This document shows, piece by piece, positions 43,459 to 54,801 of a DNA stretch of 64,000 bases. Where the stretch lies: assembly GCA_026018925.1 (NCBI GenBank), contig JAKSZU010000016.1, positions 34,033,377 to 34,097,376 of the forward strand. The letters are read 5' to 3'. The notes below the pieces were generated by a model. It searched no databases and was not told where the DNA came from. It saw only the letters and a program-made list of their open reading frames with translations. A program made the position numbers and the translations under genes. Source of the DNA: Tupaia tana (lineage: Eukaryota; Chordata; Mammalia; Scandentia; Tupaiidae). Numbering within the stretch: position 1 is the first letter of the stretch; the number at the start of each line of letters is the position of its first letter.

Positions 43459-43520
43459 AGTATATATATATACATATATATGTGTGTGTGTATATATACA
43501 TATACATACACATATAAATG
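43459..43520. repeat. TA/TG/CA microsatellite
   Basis: TATATATATACATATATATGTGTGTGTGTATATATACATATACATACACATATAAATGTGTG-type alternating purine-pyrimidine run. Confidence 0.9.
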
Positions 43521-44655
43521 TGTGTCTCAGAATTGATGGGCTACTGTAACAGTGTCACCCTCCAGGTGGAGCAAATGTAAGCCTTGTGCTTATTCAAAGA
43601 ACAGGATCCTCTCTTACGCCTTAAAAACAAAAACAAAACTTCCGTTTTATGATAGTATGATCTCTTCATTCCAAATACAAGACACAAAGGTTGCTTTTTT
43701 GCATAAGAACCTGTGTAGGAAACTGAGATTGTGGGGCTATTTGCATTCACTAGATGAGCTCATGAGAAAATTCCCAGAACCCAAGGCCTGGGTGACTCAA
43801 CATATGAGTGATGCCAGCAGATCGAAGGGCATGAGTCACTGACAGAGGCCTCCTAACTGACCTGGTTGGGGAGGGGGTTCCTGGGGCAGATTATCAGCTA
43901 CTTCCTGCCTGCCAACTCCGGGAAGGCCTCAGCTGAGCCATGGAGCAGGGCCAAGGGTACTCTGTCTATACCTCCTTTGCTGAGTCAGACAGGCTCCATA
44001 GAGGAATCTTCAGGGAGCAGCAGCAACACTCAGTGCATAAGACTGAGAAGGGAAACACTTCCATAAACCAGATAGGTCCTGTCGCCATGACAGCAGAGAA
44101 GACTTGAGAGAAAGATAGCACAACCACCAGCCTCTGGCACAAGGTCCCCAGGGCCCAAGCTGAACACCACCAAGCACAGAGCAACAATGATCAGCCTCAG
44201 AGTGGAATCAACCCAGAATCACTTCATCACAGACCTCAAAAGACCCTTAGACATCACCCAGTCCAGGAATAGACAGAATTCAGGAGTATGTAAACTCAGA
44301 TGAAAAGTAAATAAATAGATAAATAGAATAAAAGTTCTTTCTTCCTCTGACCAATAACTAATTTTTAGCATTTTGAGTATGTATGCAGGCAGCATCTGTG
44401 ACTGCTACCCATAAAAAATCTTAGTAGATTCTTGTCACTTTACTTATGGTTCCTTATGAGTTTTGTAGATAGCCTGATAGTTCACCTCTTCATCCTGACT
44501 TCTTTAAAATTATGGTTATTATTAGGGGACTACTACATCTTGCTATTTAATCATTAGTAAAGTAGCCTATATATTTGCACATCACCAATGTTCATATTTG
44601 GTATTCTGATAACTGTATTTCAATATCGTTCTTTCCTTTGTAATCCAGAGTGTCT
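43521..44655. other. Unassigned non-coding sequence
   Basis: Contains frames of 96 (+), 69 (-), 66 (+) and 73 (-) codons around 43541-44187 without any recognised domain. A GC-richer patch at 43780-44200 might be an old LTR or a conserved non-coding block. Confidence 0.35.
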
Positions 44656-44657
44656 TA

Positions 44658-44736
44658 TTGAGTTGTCAGAAAAGTCATGACACAGCTTTTCTGTTTTTCT
44701 ATGCAAAGATATGTCATGACTTTTCTGACAACCCAG
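44658..44736. mobile_element. Short mariner-type palindromic element (family M1), copy 2
   Basis: TTGAGTTGTCAGAAAAGTCATGACA at the left end is the near-perfect complement of TGTCATGACTTTTCTGACAACCCAG at the right. TA stands on both sides (44656-44657 and 44737-44738). At 79 bp it is the best-preserved of the three copies, and its RNA would fold into one long hairpin. Confidence 0.9.
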
Positions 44737-44784
44737 TATTTTATATATTTAAACATCATGTTCTGAGAAGGAGTCAAACCTAGA

Positions 44785-45172
44785 CTGTTTCAGGATGTTG
44801 TGCTAATGCACAAAGTTGCTATAACAAAGTATCACTGACTGGGGCAGCTTGAACAGTGGGAAGGCATTGACTCACAGTTCTGGAGGCTGGAAGTCCAAGA
44901 TCAAGGCACAGCAGAGGGCTTACTTCTGCAGCAGAGAGGAGAATCTGTTGAGAGCCTCTCTCCTTCATTTGCCGATGATATCTTCTCTCTGTGTCTTCAC
45001 ATCATCTTCCCTCGGTGCATGTCTGGGTCCAATTTTCTCTTTTGCATGAGAACACCAGTCATGCTGGATTAGAATCCATCCTAACGACTTTATTTTAACT
45101 TAATCACCTTCATCAATTAACTAGGCCTCCAACATTGCTTTTAGGAGAGGACACGATTTAGCCTATAACATG
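44785..45172 (-). mobile_element. MaLR-type LTR, reverse strand
   Basis: GTTGCTATAACAAAGTATCACTGACTGG, ACTCACAGTTCTGGAGGCTGGAAGTCCAAGATCAAGG and TTAATCACC are the reversed 3' part of a MaLR (MLT1/MST-like) long terminal repeat. This is an old, non-coding endogenous retrovirus-like fragment without internal genes. Confidence 0.75.
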
Positions 45173-46179
45173 CACCAGTCCGATCTCCATGCTTTCCTTA
45201 CGAGAAGCCTCAAGCCCAGAGTGACTGACAGAATGGTTGATAGGATATAGGTTTCCTGATGCCTGGTTTGGGATTTGAAGTGCTTTATAAACTGTAAATG
45301 GCCACACAATTGTAGGTTACATGGTGGCTGGGATCCCCTGTAGAGCAGGGAGCCATTTCCCATCTCTCCATGTAAGAAGGACATTCTTGGAAGCCTGAGT
45401 AATCAGATCAAAACACAAGCTTTTCATACCAAGGCAGCAGCTCTTTGGCCCCCCTAAAGAGGAGCTGAGAAAATTTTAGGATTTTTTTTTTAAACTTGTA
45501 TTGGCAACTACTTCCAATCTCATCTTTCAGTTTGATAGCAGTTATGTGTCATGCATGTAAGGTGACAGGCAAGGGAACACAGCAAATACACTGCTAATCA
45601 TCAAGAAAATGTCTGCAATCTCTCCTACTACACAGGAGATATTAGAACACCTTTTTAAAAAGATGAGGGGAATACTTTCTCACCTTTTATTTTCCTCCGA
45701 GTATCTCTCTGGCAAATCTCAACCTCAAGCCTATTATTCAAATCTGAAATCATGCCTCCTCCATCTTTGTTCTCAAGAGAGCTGAAATGAAGCCTTTCTC
45801 TATGGCTATTGATTGGCATGCACAGATCTTGGATAAAAAGCAAGTACAATGGAAACCAACTGAAGCAGAGAGTTGCTGGGCCCAGGTAGACCTGTGACAA
45901 TATGTTGACTAGAATCTATAAATATATTGTATCATTCAGGGTTTTTAATTTAGAAACACAATACTCTGATGTCCTAGTAACAACCTAGTGTCAAAGGAGG
46001 GACAGGGAAGACAATTACCTGCAAGTCCCAAAGTGACAGGAGGAACATTTGTCATCTCTGAGCATTTGTCCCACCAGCCAGTTACTAAGCCAGACTTGTT
46101 ATAGCCCCTCTACCCAGTGAACTCAAGGCTCTTTGCAATAATTCTTAACATACAAAATACAAGCTTGGTAGAAAATAAG
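45173..46179. other. Unassigned non-coding sequence
   Basis: About 1 kb with no repeat or gene recognised. Reverse frames of 73 and 81 codons are unsupported. Confidence 0.4.
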
Positions 46180-46325
46180 CACATATTTGTTATTTTATCT
46201 CTGTCTTCTCTGCTAGACCATAACCAACATGAGGGCAAGACCTAATGCCTATTTCATCCACTACTATGTTCTCAGTGCTAACCACAGGTTCCAGCACATG
46301 GCAATATATAATTTATTTATTATAT
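46180..46325 (+). repeat. L2 3' end
   Basis: CTTCTCTGCTAGACCATAACCAACATGAGGGCAAGACC, CACTACTATGTTCTCAGTGC and CCAGCACATGGCAATA follow the LINE2 3' end (ctagactgtaagctccatgagggcaggga...cagtgcctggcacata). Confidence 0.7.
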
Positions 46326-46599
46326 AAATATAATAAATATTTCCCAGGTAAGTAAAGGAACACCTCTCCCCTTTCCACACCCACCTATCTGATAGCCTAA
46401 TACTCTATTGCAATACTTCCTCCCTTTCAATGTTGCCCTACTTCACTTAAATTTAGTTTTAAAAATACAAACACATGACCAAAGTGTGAGAGTAGAAAAC
46501 ATACAACCACCTGCCTACTACATACTCACAGGCCCCACCCACCCAGCTATCTACCAGAGAAAGTCCTGTGTCTAGTTGGGGTATTAGTGTTCCGACTAC

Positions 46600-46780
46600 C
46601 TTTATTGAACACTTGCTTTCTATCAAAGGCTTTATGTACTTCCTCGTTTATTCTGCACAATAACCTTATTTAGAGACTTGTAGGCTCAGTAGGTTGAAAA
46701 TCGTCTCTGAGGTCACAAATCCAGAGAGTACTCAACCAGGATTGGAGCTCACTCACATCTGATTCCAACACAGTGCTTAA
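46600..46780 (-). repeat. MIR, reverse strand
   Basis: TTATTGAACACTTGCTTTCTATC, TATGTACTTCCTCGTTTATTCTGCACAATAACC, TCTGAGGTCACAAATCCAGAGAG and CTGATTCCAACACAGTGCTTAA trace the reversed MIR consensus with a degraded middle. Confidence 0.75.
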
Positions 46781-47384
46781 GTCGCTCATTGTGCGACCTC
46801 CCTGGAAGTGGCTTCAGAATTTGCAAAGACCTTTGGCTCCCAGGCCTCCTTCCAAGCCCTGTTACCACGTTGCTCATCCTGCTATTCAACAGCCACATCT
46901 GAAGTTTGACTTCCTGCCTCTTGGCTCCCACAGCCCCAGCAGGCTGCCTTTGGAGTCCTTCCACAGCCAAAGAAACAGAGCCCAGCTTCCCAGGTGGTCA
47001 CACCAGGAAATAAACTAAACTGCAAAACTCTTCTCAGTTCTCCACCTTACTTTATCTGTTATGTCAGAAACAATCTTGATACTTATCTGCAGCCCGGATG
47101 GGATATTTCAGCAATTTCATCCCCACTCCTGTTTCCAGAAGAAGCCATTTAAATTCTAAACACGGTTTCTTAGCACTTAAAACCAGTTTCAGAGGGTGGA
47201 AGTGATTGAATACTAATTACTTGTAGCCAAGGATATTTGAAAACCATCTTTCCTTTTTTTGTTTTCTTTCACAATTTCAATAATCTGTTCTTAGTACTTC
47301 TTACTCTAACCTACTTTTCAGAGAACAAGTTAATAAATTGGGAACATCTAGGATGAAATTGGAGACATTTATAAAATCTCTTTC
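46781..47384. other. Unassigned non-coding sequence
   Basis: Opposed frames of 73 and 81 codons at 46749-47018 overlap the MIR end and carry no motif. The remainder is unassigned. Confidence 0.35.
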
Positions 47385-47965
47385 CTTCCTTCATTTATTT
47401 ATTGGGTGCTTAGACAAGAAACTGAGGAGAAAGTGATGAGCCAAACCAGCACAGAGCCTACCCTCAAGGTGCTTATGTTTAGTGAGAGAGTGGGCATAAA
47501 GCAAATAATCAAACCAAGAAATGTAAAACTGCAACTCTCTGGGAATCTTATGAGATGCAGCGGTATATATTCTGATGGGTGTATTTCTGATATACCCTCA
47601 AGGCTCTGAGGTAGCTATGAGGCTGGAAAGACTCCCCAACACCATGGCACTTGATACATCAGGAGCTACCTGGGTGAAGAGGAAAAAAGGATGCTTACCA
47701 GGCAGAGGTAACAGCAAGCGTCTGAGACGTAACGGCAAAAGGGAGTATGGCAAAGACAAGGGAGTTTAAGAGAGTCCACGTAACTGGAGACAGCTGAGAC
47801 AGCTCAGTCCACATAAGCTGAACCTGGAGAGGCAGGCAAGGACCAAGCCCCCCAAGACATGGTGAGCTGTGCTCAGTAAATTTGTCATTAAATCCAGGAG
47901 TGATAGGAAACCATCAAGGGGCTTCAACTACTGGGATGCCACAAACTTATCTCAAGAGCATTACT
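47385..47965 (+). repeat. Ancient repeat family R1, partial copy
   Basis: TTCATTTATTTATTGGGTGC, AGAGCCTACCCTCAAGGTGC, AGCAAATAATCAAACC and GAGGCAGGCAAGGACCAAGCC, with GATAGGAAACCATCAAGGGGC at the end, follow R1 order. The middle differs from the copy at 4224. Confidence 0.45.
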
Positions 47966-48599
47966 GTTGTTTCATGGTAGAATAATGAGTAGAATCCCTA
48001 CTTATCTCTCAGTTTCAAATCTGTCCTTCTATACTCTGCTTTGTGACTGGGCCTAGGATTCTGCATTTCTCCTTTCCCAGTTGACTCAGTGTGAGACTCT
48101 GTAATAGGAGCTGCTAGAAAAAGATTGATAGAACAAGGAAGAAGACTTCCTCTTTCCTGCTTTGCTCTTTGTTCTGGAAGCATCTCTCCAGTAATGCAGC
48201 ACTGGATCACAACAGCATTTTGGTTCCAGCCTCCAGTTTCTTTCAGTGCTGCTCTAACCATTCCCACCACAGCCCCTCAGGGCTGTCAACACCAGTCAGA
48301 GAGCATCCCCCTCCTTGAAGGTCTGACTCTCCACTGTGAAGGATCCCTTCTCTGAGCTACTAGGTTCTGATCATCTCAAGCTCTCCCATTCATTCCCCTA
48401 GCCTTTGTGGCAGCACTTGTCTTTCGAAGCTTCTTCTTATCCCTGTGTTACCCTAGGGTTCCTCTTTTGTTGTTCAGCCTCTGATATCTGCATGTCCATT
48501 TCTCCTTACTAGAGTCTCTCTGTTGAAATACACAGTGTGACTTCTGTTTTCCTAACTCAGCTGTGACTGATAAAATAACACACAAATATAATCTTAGGA
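47966..48599. other. Unassigned non-coding sequence
   Basis: Opposed frames of 90 (-) and 76 (+) codons at 47998-48355 show no motif. No repeat was recognised. Confidence 0.35.
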
Positions 48600-48888
48600 C
48601 CCCAGGGAAGAGGAAGATTTCTTAGACAGGATACAAAAAGTGCTAACAGTAAAGGAAAAGCTTGATCAGTTATGTTACATTGAAAATATCAAACGAGTTT
48701 TTTAAGGATTAAAAGGCAAGTGACAGAGTACAAAAAGATATTTGCTACTCATTTAAGCAATAAAGGAAGAAAGAAAGCCTACAAATCAATCCAATGAAAC
48801 CTGGTTCAATTTGAAAGATGTACAAAGAAAAAATTTTAATATATTTTCTGTTTTTAATTGTATCAACTTTTAAAAATAATAAATAAAA
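48600..48888 (+). mobile_element. L1M-type LINE, ORF2 3' part, segment 1
   Basis: AGCTTGATCAGTTATGTTACATTG, AAGATATTTGCTACTCATTTAAG and CCTACAAATCAATCCAATG follow the degraded end of L1 ORF2. No frame stays open. Confidence 0.7.
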
Positions 48889-49109
48889 GGGCCAGCTCTA
48901 TGGCACAGTTGTAAGGCACTGCGTAAGAGAAGTCAGTTCTGACATGGTGACTGCAGTTCAAATCCCCAACCAGGTTAACCAGAAAAACATGCCAGGCCCA
49001 AGATTCAACAGGACTGAAGGAAGGGGACTGTGGTGTGACCCTGTGGAGGGTGCTCATCTCTCTCTCATTCTCACGTGCACATGCATATACTCTACCAAGA
49101 GTAAAGAAT
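48889..49109 (+). mobile_element. SINE type E, inside L1M
   Basis: GGGCCAGCTCTATGGCACAGTTG, GCAGTTCAAATCCCCAACC, GGACTGAAGGAAGGGGACTGTGG, TGGAGGGTGC, CT stretch and CACGTGCACATGC. Confidence 0.82.
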
Positions 49110-49281
49110 AAGTAATGAGAAAGACTTCAAAATGTTTATCACAAAAAAATTATATCTGACGTCCACCAAACATATAAAAAGATAATCAACCTCATTTTTC
49201 ATGAGAGGAATACAAATTAAACTCATGAACAGATTAAATTCTACATACCATCAAATAAGCTGAAATCAAAAAGAATGACAA
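49110..49281 (+). mobile_element. L1M-type LINE, segment 2
   Basis: AAAAAGATAATCAACCTCATTTTTC and GGAATACAAATTAAACTCATG continue the L1M order. Confidence 0.8.
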
Positions 49282-49520
49282 GGAGGCTGGATGGTGGCAC
49301 AGTGGTAAAATGCGATGCTCAGGCAGACCCACTTGGAAAGGCTGACACTTTGCATCCAGAGACCTCACTGAGTACTCTGGGCATGTGTGTGCCTAGGATC
49401 TAGGTTGGCTGAAGCTGGAGGTGGATTGTGGCAGTGGGTCTTGTCAGGAACACTATATCTATCTATATCTATCTATCATCTATCTATCTATCTATATCTA
49501 TATCTATCTACCTATATCTC
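49282..49520 (+). mobile_element. SINE type D with ATCT-repeat tail, inside L1M
   Basis: GGAGGCTGGATGGTGGCACAGTGG, TTTGCATCCAGAGACCTCACTGAG, GGATCTAGGTTGGCTGAAGCTGG, followed by about 65 bp of CTAT/ATCT repeat (49452-49518) that replaced the CT stretch. Confidence 0.85.
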
Positions 49521-50051
49521 TCTAAACAAGTAATCTTCAAAACAAACTAGTAATGCCAATTGTTGGTAAAGATGGAGAACAACAAAACTCTGCATACAAT
49601 GTGTGGAAATGTAAATGAGTGCTATCACTATGGAAAATTGTTTCACATTACCTACCAAAATGGAACCCACATCTTCCACTAGCAGTTCCATTCCTATGTA
49701 CATATTCATCTGAAATGTCCTTTTTCAGTGAAAGACATGCACAAAGTATTCTTAGCAGCATTATTCATAGTAGCTAAGAATTAGAAAAATTTAAATGTCC
49801 CAAAATAGTAGAATGAAAAATAAATTGTAGAATATTCACATAAACCATACAAAAACGAGAATCAATCACTATAGCTAATGTGACAATAAATATGAATCTT
49901 AAGAATTTCATGTAAAGGGAAAAGTCACTAAAGGAAACATACAATGATTTTTGTAAAGTTTAAAATGAAACAAAGAGAGAAAACCAAACTATAAAGTTTA
50001 GGGATGCATGTTTACAGAGTAAAATTATAAAAAGAAATAGAGAAGTTATTA

Positions 50052-50082
<31 letters not shown>

Positions 50083-50126
50083 CAGGGTTGTGGTTACTTC
50101 TGTGAATAAGAAGGGAATGGCAATTA
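49521..50126 (+). mobile_element. L1M-type LINE, segment 3
   Basis: TAATGCCAATTGTTGGTAAAGATGGAGAAC, TTCTTAGCAGCATTATTCATAGTAGC, ATAAAGTTTAGGGATGCATG and the GT microsatellite at 50056-50083. The order is that of the end of ORF2 and the 3' untranslated region. Confidence 0.88.
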
Positions 50127-50138
50127 AAAGGAGATATG

Positions 50139-50428
50139 GGGACCAGCAGTCAGCGTAATGGCTGTGTCGTTGAACTCCCAGGTAGTCGACCATGGTTCGA
50201 GTCCCGGACATGGTGGCTTAAACTCATGCCGGGCGCGTGTGCTTGCGTGCCTAAGATCCTGAGAGGAGACTGGAGGAGAAGGGATTGCGGCATGGCCATA
50301 CCCCCTGGGGGGTGATTTCTCACTTTCTATCGATCTATCTCTCTCTGTCTTTCTGGTGAGCGCACGTGCCCTATAGCAAAAACCTCTCAAAATTAAATTA
50401 AATTAAATTAAAAATAAATTTAAAAATG
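50139..50428 (+). mobile_element. SINE type A2, full length, inside L1M
   Basis: Full copy with box A CAGCGTAATGG and a perfect box B GGTTCGAGTCC, an AATTAAATTAAATT tail and an exact 12-bp target duplication AAAGGAGATATG (50127-50138 and 50429-50440). Many CpGs are kept. Confidence 0.95.
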
Positions 50429-50590
50429 AAAGGAGATATGAAGGAGCCTCTTAGATGCTGGCAATATTCTGGGATTTTTCTTCATTATATACTTCTTTGC
50501 TTTGCGATAAATTATAAAATCATACCTTATATTTTGTGCACTTTTCTTTATGTGTTGTATTTCATGACAAAATATTAAAATGTGCATAAT
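50429..50590 (+). mobile_element. L1M-type LINE, segment 4 (3' terminus)
   Basis: TGCTGGCAATATTCTGGG, TTTTGTGCACTTTTCTTTATG and GTATTTCATGACAAAATATTAAAA are the last part of the L1M 3' end. Segments 1-4 form one LINE end of about 2 kb including three SINEs. Confidence 0.88.
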
Positions 50591-50607
50591 AATATACATG
50601 TCTTAGG

Positions 50608-50844
50608 AATACCACTGTTCAAGTTCTGGACCCAGTGGCTTGGAAATCATGCCAGGTGCACGTGCATATGTGCCCGAGATCCTGAGAGAATAGAGAAGAA
50701 GAGACTGTGACATGGTCATCCCCCCAGGGAGTGATTTCTCACTTTCCCTCTCACTGTCTCTGTCTCTCTCTCTCATGCTCTCACCTTCCCTCTGGTGAGT
50801 GCATGTGCCTTAAAGCAAAAAATCTCATTAAAAAAAAAAGAAAT
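50608..50844 (+). mobile_element. SINE type A, 5' truncated
   Basis: Starts at the box B area (GTTCAAGTTCTGGACCC), then body, CT stretch and GGTGAGTGCATGTGCC with an A-rich tail. The box A half is missing, which is typical of incomplete reverse transcription. Confidence 0.88.
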
Positions 50845-50848
50845 ATAA

Positions 50849-51033
50849 ATGGATGAATGGGTGAGTGGATAGGTGAGTGGGTAGGTGGATGGACATATGG
50901 GTGAATAGATGGGTAAGTAGAAGGATACATAAATAGATAGGTGGATAAGAGGTGAGTGGATGGATAGATGGATGGATGGGTAGATGAAAAGAATGAGTGG
51001 ATGGATGGATTGAGTGATGAATCAATCAATCAA
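50849..51033. repeat. GGAT/GGTR-type minisatellite at SINE tail
   Basis: Degenerate tetramers GGAT, GGGT, GAGT and GTAG for about 185 bp, then AATC units. It begins in the tail of the truncated SINE. The reverse 82- and 65-codon frames (Ser-, His- and Pro-rich) come from this repeat. Confidence 0.9.
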
Positions 51034-52499
51034 TAGATGGATAAAAAGATGAACTATAACAAGAATGGGTTTCACGACAACCTTCCAACTCCACGAGTAT
51101 CAACAGTTCTTCTATGCAGTTCTCTCTGCCCAGAGCTAACACAACATCATGTACAAGAAGCTTTATTTCAGATTTGTAGTAACATGGAAGTTGGTGACCA
51201 TTTTTATAGACCTTTCCATGGTTCCTTTGGCTGTTTATTGACCAGGGGAAAAGATTATGTCAACCTGGATCTCTAATATCTACCACCAAATAGGAAGAGA
51301 GTTTATTTCACATACAAATATAACATTCTGCCAAGGCTACCAAGCTGCAGGCAAAGTATGAGGGTAATTTTTCCATCCAGTCAGTACAGGAAACAGAGGC
51401 TAAACAAATGGAAATCCAATGGACATTCAAGTAGGGAGAAGAGGCACTAGGCAAAGAGCATGTTTTCCTAAAACAGCCTAAAATGATAACCAGGCATCTG
51501 GAATGCAGACCACTGAAGCCACAATTTCCAGTCCAGTATTGTGTCTAATTGCAGACTTCAAAGTTTTGTCCATTCCAGGGAAACATCACTAAAATCACCA
51601 AGCAGTCCACTTGGCGTGCCTGACTGGTTCTTACGATTGGAGACAGAGAAGCCTATTGACAGCATATGATCCCATCACATGACAGAGGCCTTGTGCCTTG
51701 TTTAATTTGTATTTCCATTATAAAGCATAATATGCTTGCTCAGAAAATCTGAACACTTCCATTTACCCCTCTAACCCTCTTTCCCAATCTTAACCCCTCT
51801 TGTGGTAACACAAATTACATTTGAGTCTGTCTCTTTCAAACTTTTTTCTTTATGGGAATACAAATATATACGTATTTTTTTAATGAGATAAAATTGCAAA
51901 TATAATACTCAGTAACTTGTTTATCATAAAGAAATGTCCTCTGATGTACTTAGAGCTTTACTTCATTCTTTTGGATGATGCAGAACAAAGGAGATACTCT
52001 TTCCATATCTCTTCCCATTTACCATTTCCATGTGTCCATTCCTGGCTTTTGTTGTTGCTACTTAGACTGCAACTCTCTTCTGAGACCTGCCCTTAGGTTT
52101 CTGGACCCATGTTGCTGCAAGCATCATGAACTAGGGCTTGAAAGATTATAACAGCCTGATTCTGCCCCTTAGCCATCCAGGACCAACAGTCAGGCCCAAG
52201 CCAAGCTGCTCACCTTGAGTTTATCAGCAGGGATACCCACCCAGCCTGCTGTGGAGGAGGAACGACTCTCCAGCCTTTGCGGTGCACAAGCATAAACTGC
52301 TCTACCACCTTATATGCTGTCAGAGTAACCTCCTACCACCTTGGGAGTAGTTAGGTTTGTGTATACAAAAACCAAACACCTTGAAATAGGAGGTTTTGGA
52401 GGAATTCTTTCTCCATAACTTCCATGACAATAAAAAGAGATAAAGTCATCTCTGAATACCTAAACCCCAATTCCCACCCACAATAGAGGAGGAAAATTG
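51034..52499. other. Unassigned sequence; late part may be HAL1-like 5' region
   Basis: Nothing recognised at 51034-52080. The GC-richer stretch at 52080-52440 could be the non-coding leader of the element that follows, but I cannot show it. Confidence 0.35.
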
Positions 52500-52922
52500 G
52501 GTCAGATCATATGCATATCATAGAGAAGTGCAGGAGCACACAGCTACAGAAACATACTCTAAAGAAACAGGAAGACATGAGTATACCACTCGATGACAAA
52601 AATCAAAGCGGAGCCCAAAGAAATAGTAGAAAATCAGGAAATACCTCCTCCTCAAAGGACATCACTCCTCACCAACAATGGATAAAATACAAGAGATTGC
52701 AAAAATGACAGAAAAAGAATTCAGAATACTCATCATAACAACACTCAATAATATGCAAAAGAAAACAGAGAACCATTTTCAGGAGATGAGAAAATCCTTC
52801 CATGACATGATATAGGAACTCCATAAGGAAACAGACACATTGAAGAAGAATAAAATGGAACTTACGGAGATAAAGAATAGGTTACAGGAAATCAAAACCT
52901 TCCTAAAAAGTATCATCAGCTG
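52500..52922 (+). mobile_element. HAL1/L1 ORF1-type element, part 1
   Basis: CACTCCTCACCAACAATGG, AAAAATGACAGAAAAAGAATTCAGAATACTC and AAATGGAACTTACGGAGATAAAG resemble the coiled-coil part of an ancient L1 ORF1 / half-L1 (HAL1) element. The frame is broken by stops. Confidence 0.65.
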
Positions 52923-53117
52923 GGACCAGCAGTTGACATAATGGCTATGTCATTGGACTCCCATATAGTTGACTGCAGTTCGAGTCCTGGACCTGCTGGC
53001 TTAAACTCATGTCAGGCACATGTGTGTGTGTGCCCAAATCCCAAGATGAGAATGGAAGAGAAGGGATTGCAGCATGGTCATCCCCCCTGGGGGGTGATTT
53101 CTCGCTTTCTCTCTCTC

Positions 53118-53159
<42 letters not shown>

Positions 53160-53210
53160 GGTGAGCTCACACGCCCTATAGCAAACACCTCTCCAAAAAG
53201 AAAAAAAAAT
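52923..53210 (+). mobile_element. SINE type A2, inside the HAL1-like element
   Basis: GGACCAGCAGTTGACATAATGG, box B AGTTCGAGTCC, GAGAATGGAAGAGAAGGG and an expanded CT stretch (about 50 bp). Target duplication GTATCATCAGCTG (52910-52922) and GTGTCGTCAGCTG (53211-53223), 11 of 13 identical. Confidence 0.92.
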
Positions 53211-53895
53211 GTGTCGTCAGCTGATTAGACTTTGCAGAAAAAAGAATCTCTGACCTTGAGGATGAAACCACTGATTTAATCCAAACAACTGAAAGGAATA
53301 GAAGAATAACCATTAAAAATTAAGACAATATATGGGAAATCCTGGACACCATTAAATAGCTAAATAGCCATATAATAGGTATTCCAGATGGTGAAGAGAC
53401 AGGTAAAGGCATAGAAAGCATCTTTCATAATATATTAGCTGAAAACTTTCAAATTTGAGAAAATCATGCAGACATCCAAATCCAGGAGATACAAAGGACT
53501 CCAAATATAAGAAGATCCTCTCCAAGGCATATCATAGCCAAATTGTTAAAAAATCAAAGACAAAGAGAAAATTCTAAAAATGACAAGAGGGAAACAAATT
53601 ACTTACAAAGTTTACCCCATTAGACTAACATCAGATCTCTAAGCTGAAATAATGCAGGCAAGGAAAGAATGGGAAAATATATTTAAAACTATGAAAGAAA
53701 AGCAATTTTAGCCAAGAGTAGTCTACCCAGCAAGGTTATCCTACAAATGAGAAGGAGAAATAATATCATTCCCAGATAAACAAACGTTGAAAGAATTCAC
53801 CAAACAAAACGAGCTCTTCAGGAAATACTTAAGGGACTATGAAAGCTAAAGAGAAACAAATAGAAGTAAGAGAACACAAACAACTAGAAAAAAAG
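53211..53895 (+). mobile_element. HAL1/L1 ORF1-type element, part 2
   Basis: GAATCTCTGACCTTGAGGATG, TTCCAGATGGTGAAGAGACAGG, CAAGGCATATCATAGCCAAATTG, TCTACCCAGCAAGGTTATCC, TCCCAGATAAACAAACGTTG and CAGGAAATACTTAAGGGA follow the RNA-binding and C-terminal parts of ORF1 in HAL1 elements. Stops and small indels leave it non-functional. Confidence 0.75.
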
Positions 53896-54241
53896 AAAAA
53901 GTCCCACATATTGATAATAACATTGAATGTTGGCACTGAGTGTATATTCAACAATTTTACATGCAAACAGGTTTAAATAAAAATCCACCAGTTATTTGTC
54001 TCCCTGGTTTTAATTTATATATTTATTATAACCATTACTCATTGTATAGAACTAGATAATAGAGACAAAATCCAAAATGTTACAGCTGAGTCTTTCTTCA
54101 GAATGAAATTAAAATTTAAAAAATTTAAAAAGCTAAAATCAAGAACTGTGTAAAGCGTTTAATTCACCAAATCACTGGCTTTATCATGTCTTCACTTCAC
54201 TTTTAAACATCTCTTTCTAATTTTGTTTTATCTTTGTTTTT
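53896..54241. other. Unassigned AT-rich sequence
   Basis: May include the 3' untranslated end of the HAL1-like element. No clear feature. Confidence 0.4.
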
Positions 54242-54251
54242 ACAAGGACTT

Positions 54252-54520
54252 CTTTCTTTCTTTTTCTTTTTTAGAGAGATTTTTGCTATAGGGCATGTGC
54301 GCTCGCCAAGAGACAGAGGACAGGGAGACAGAAAGCAATAAATCATCGCCAGGAAGATGGTCACACCGCAACCTCTTCTCCATTCTCCTCTTGGGATCTT
54401 GGGCACGCACACTCACACACGCACCTGGCATGAGTTTTAAGCCTCCAGGTCTGGAACTCAAACCAAGGTCGACTACATGGGAATCCAGCAACATAACCAT
54501 TATGCCATCTGCTGGGCCCA
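54252..54520 (-). mobile_element. SINE type A2, reverse strand
   Basis: TTTTTGCTATAGGGCATGTGCGCTCGCC, CAGGAAGATGGTCACACCGC and GGTCTGGAACTCAAACC to ACCATTATGCCATCTGCTGGGCCC. Exact target duplication ACAAGGACTT (54242-54251 and 54521-54530). Confidence 0.93.
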
Positions 54521-54540
54521 ACAAGGACTTATTTCTTTTA

Positions 54541-54721
54541 TTTTTTTTTAAGAATTATTTTACTTAACTTCATTCATTTATTTATTTAAAATTTGACCAG
54601 AGAAGGACAGAGAGAGAGAGAGAGAGAAAGTGAGGAAGCAAGCTGCCTAGTCTGAATCTCGAACCACATTAGGCCATGTGAGAGTCCAGCACACTTAACC
54701 ACCATGCCACCTGCCGGCACC
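54541..54721 (-). mobile_element. SINE type B, reverse strand
   Basis: T run and AT-rich tail, AGAGAGAGAGAGAAAGTGAGGAAGCAAGC, ATCTCGAACCACATTAGGCC and CACTTAACCACCATGCCACCTGCCGG. Confidence 0.85.
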
Positions 54722-54801
54722 AGGTGTGTTTCTTTATGTACTGTATAGTACTATGGTCTTACAAGAACTCATGGTGTGTGGATAGAAGTGTTCCTTTTTA
54801 A

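Noticed and set aside
49452-49520. CRISPR-like array of short repeats.
   Set aside because: These are contiguous ATCT tetramers without spacers at a SINE tail. The genome is mammalian, and no repeat-spacer structure exists anywhere in the window.
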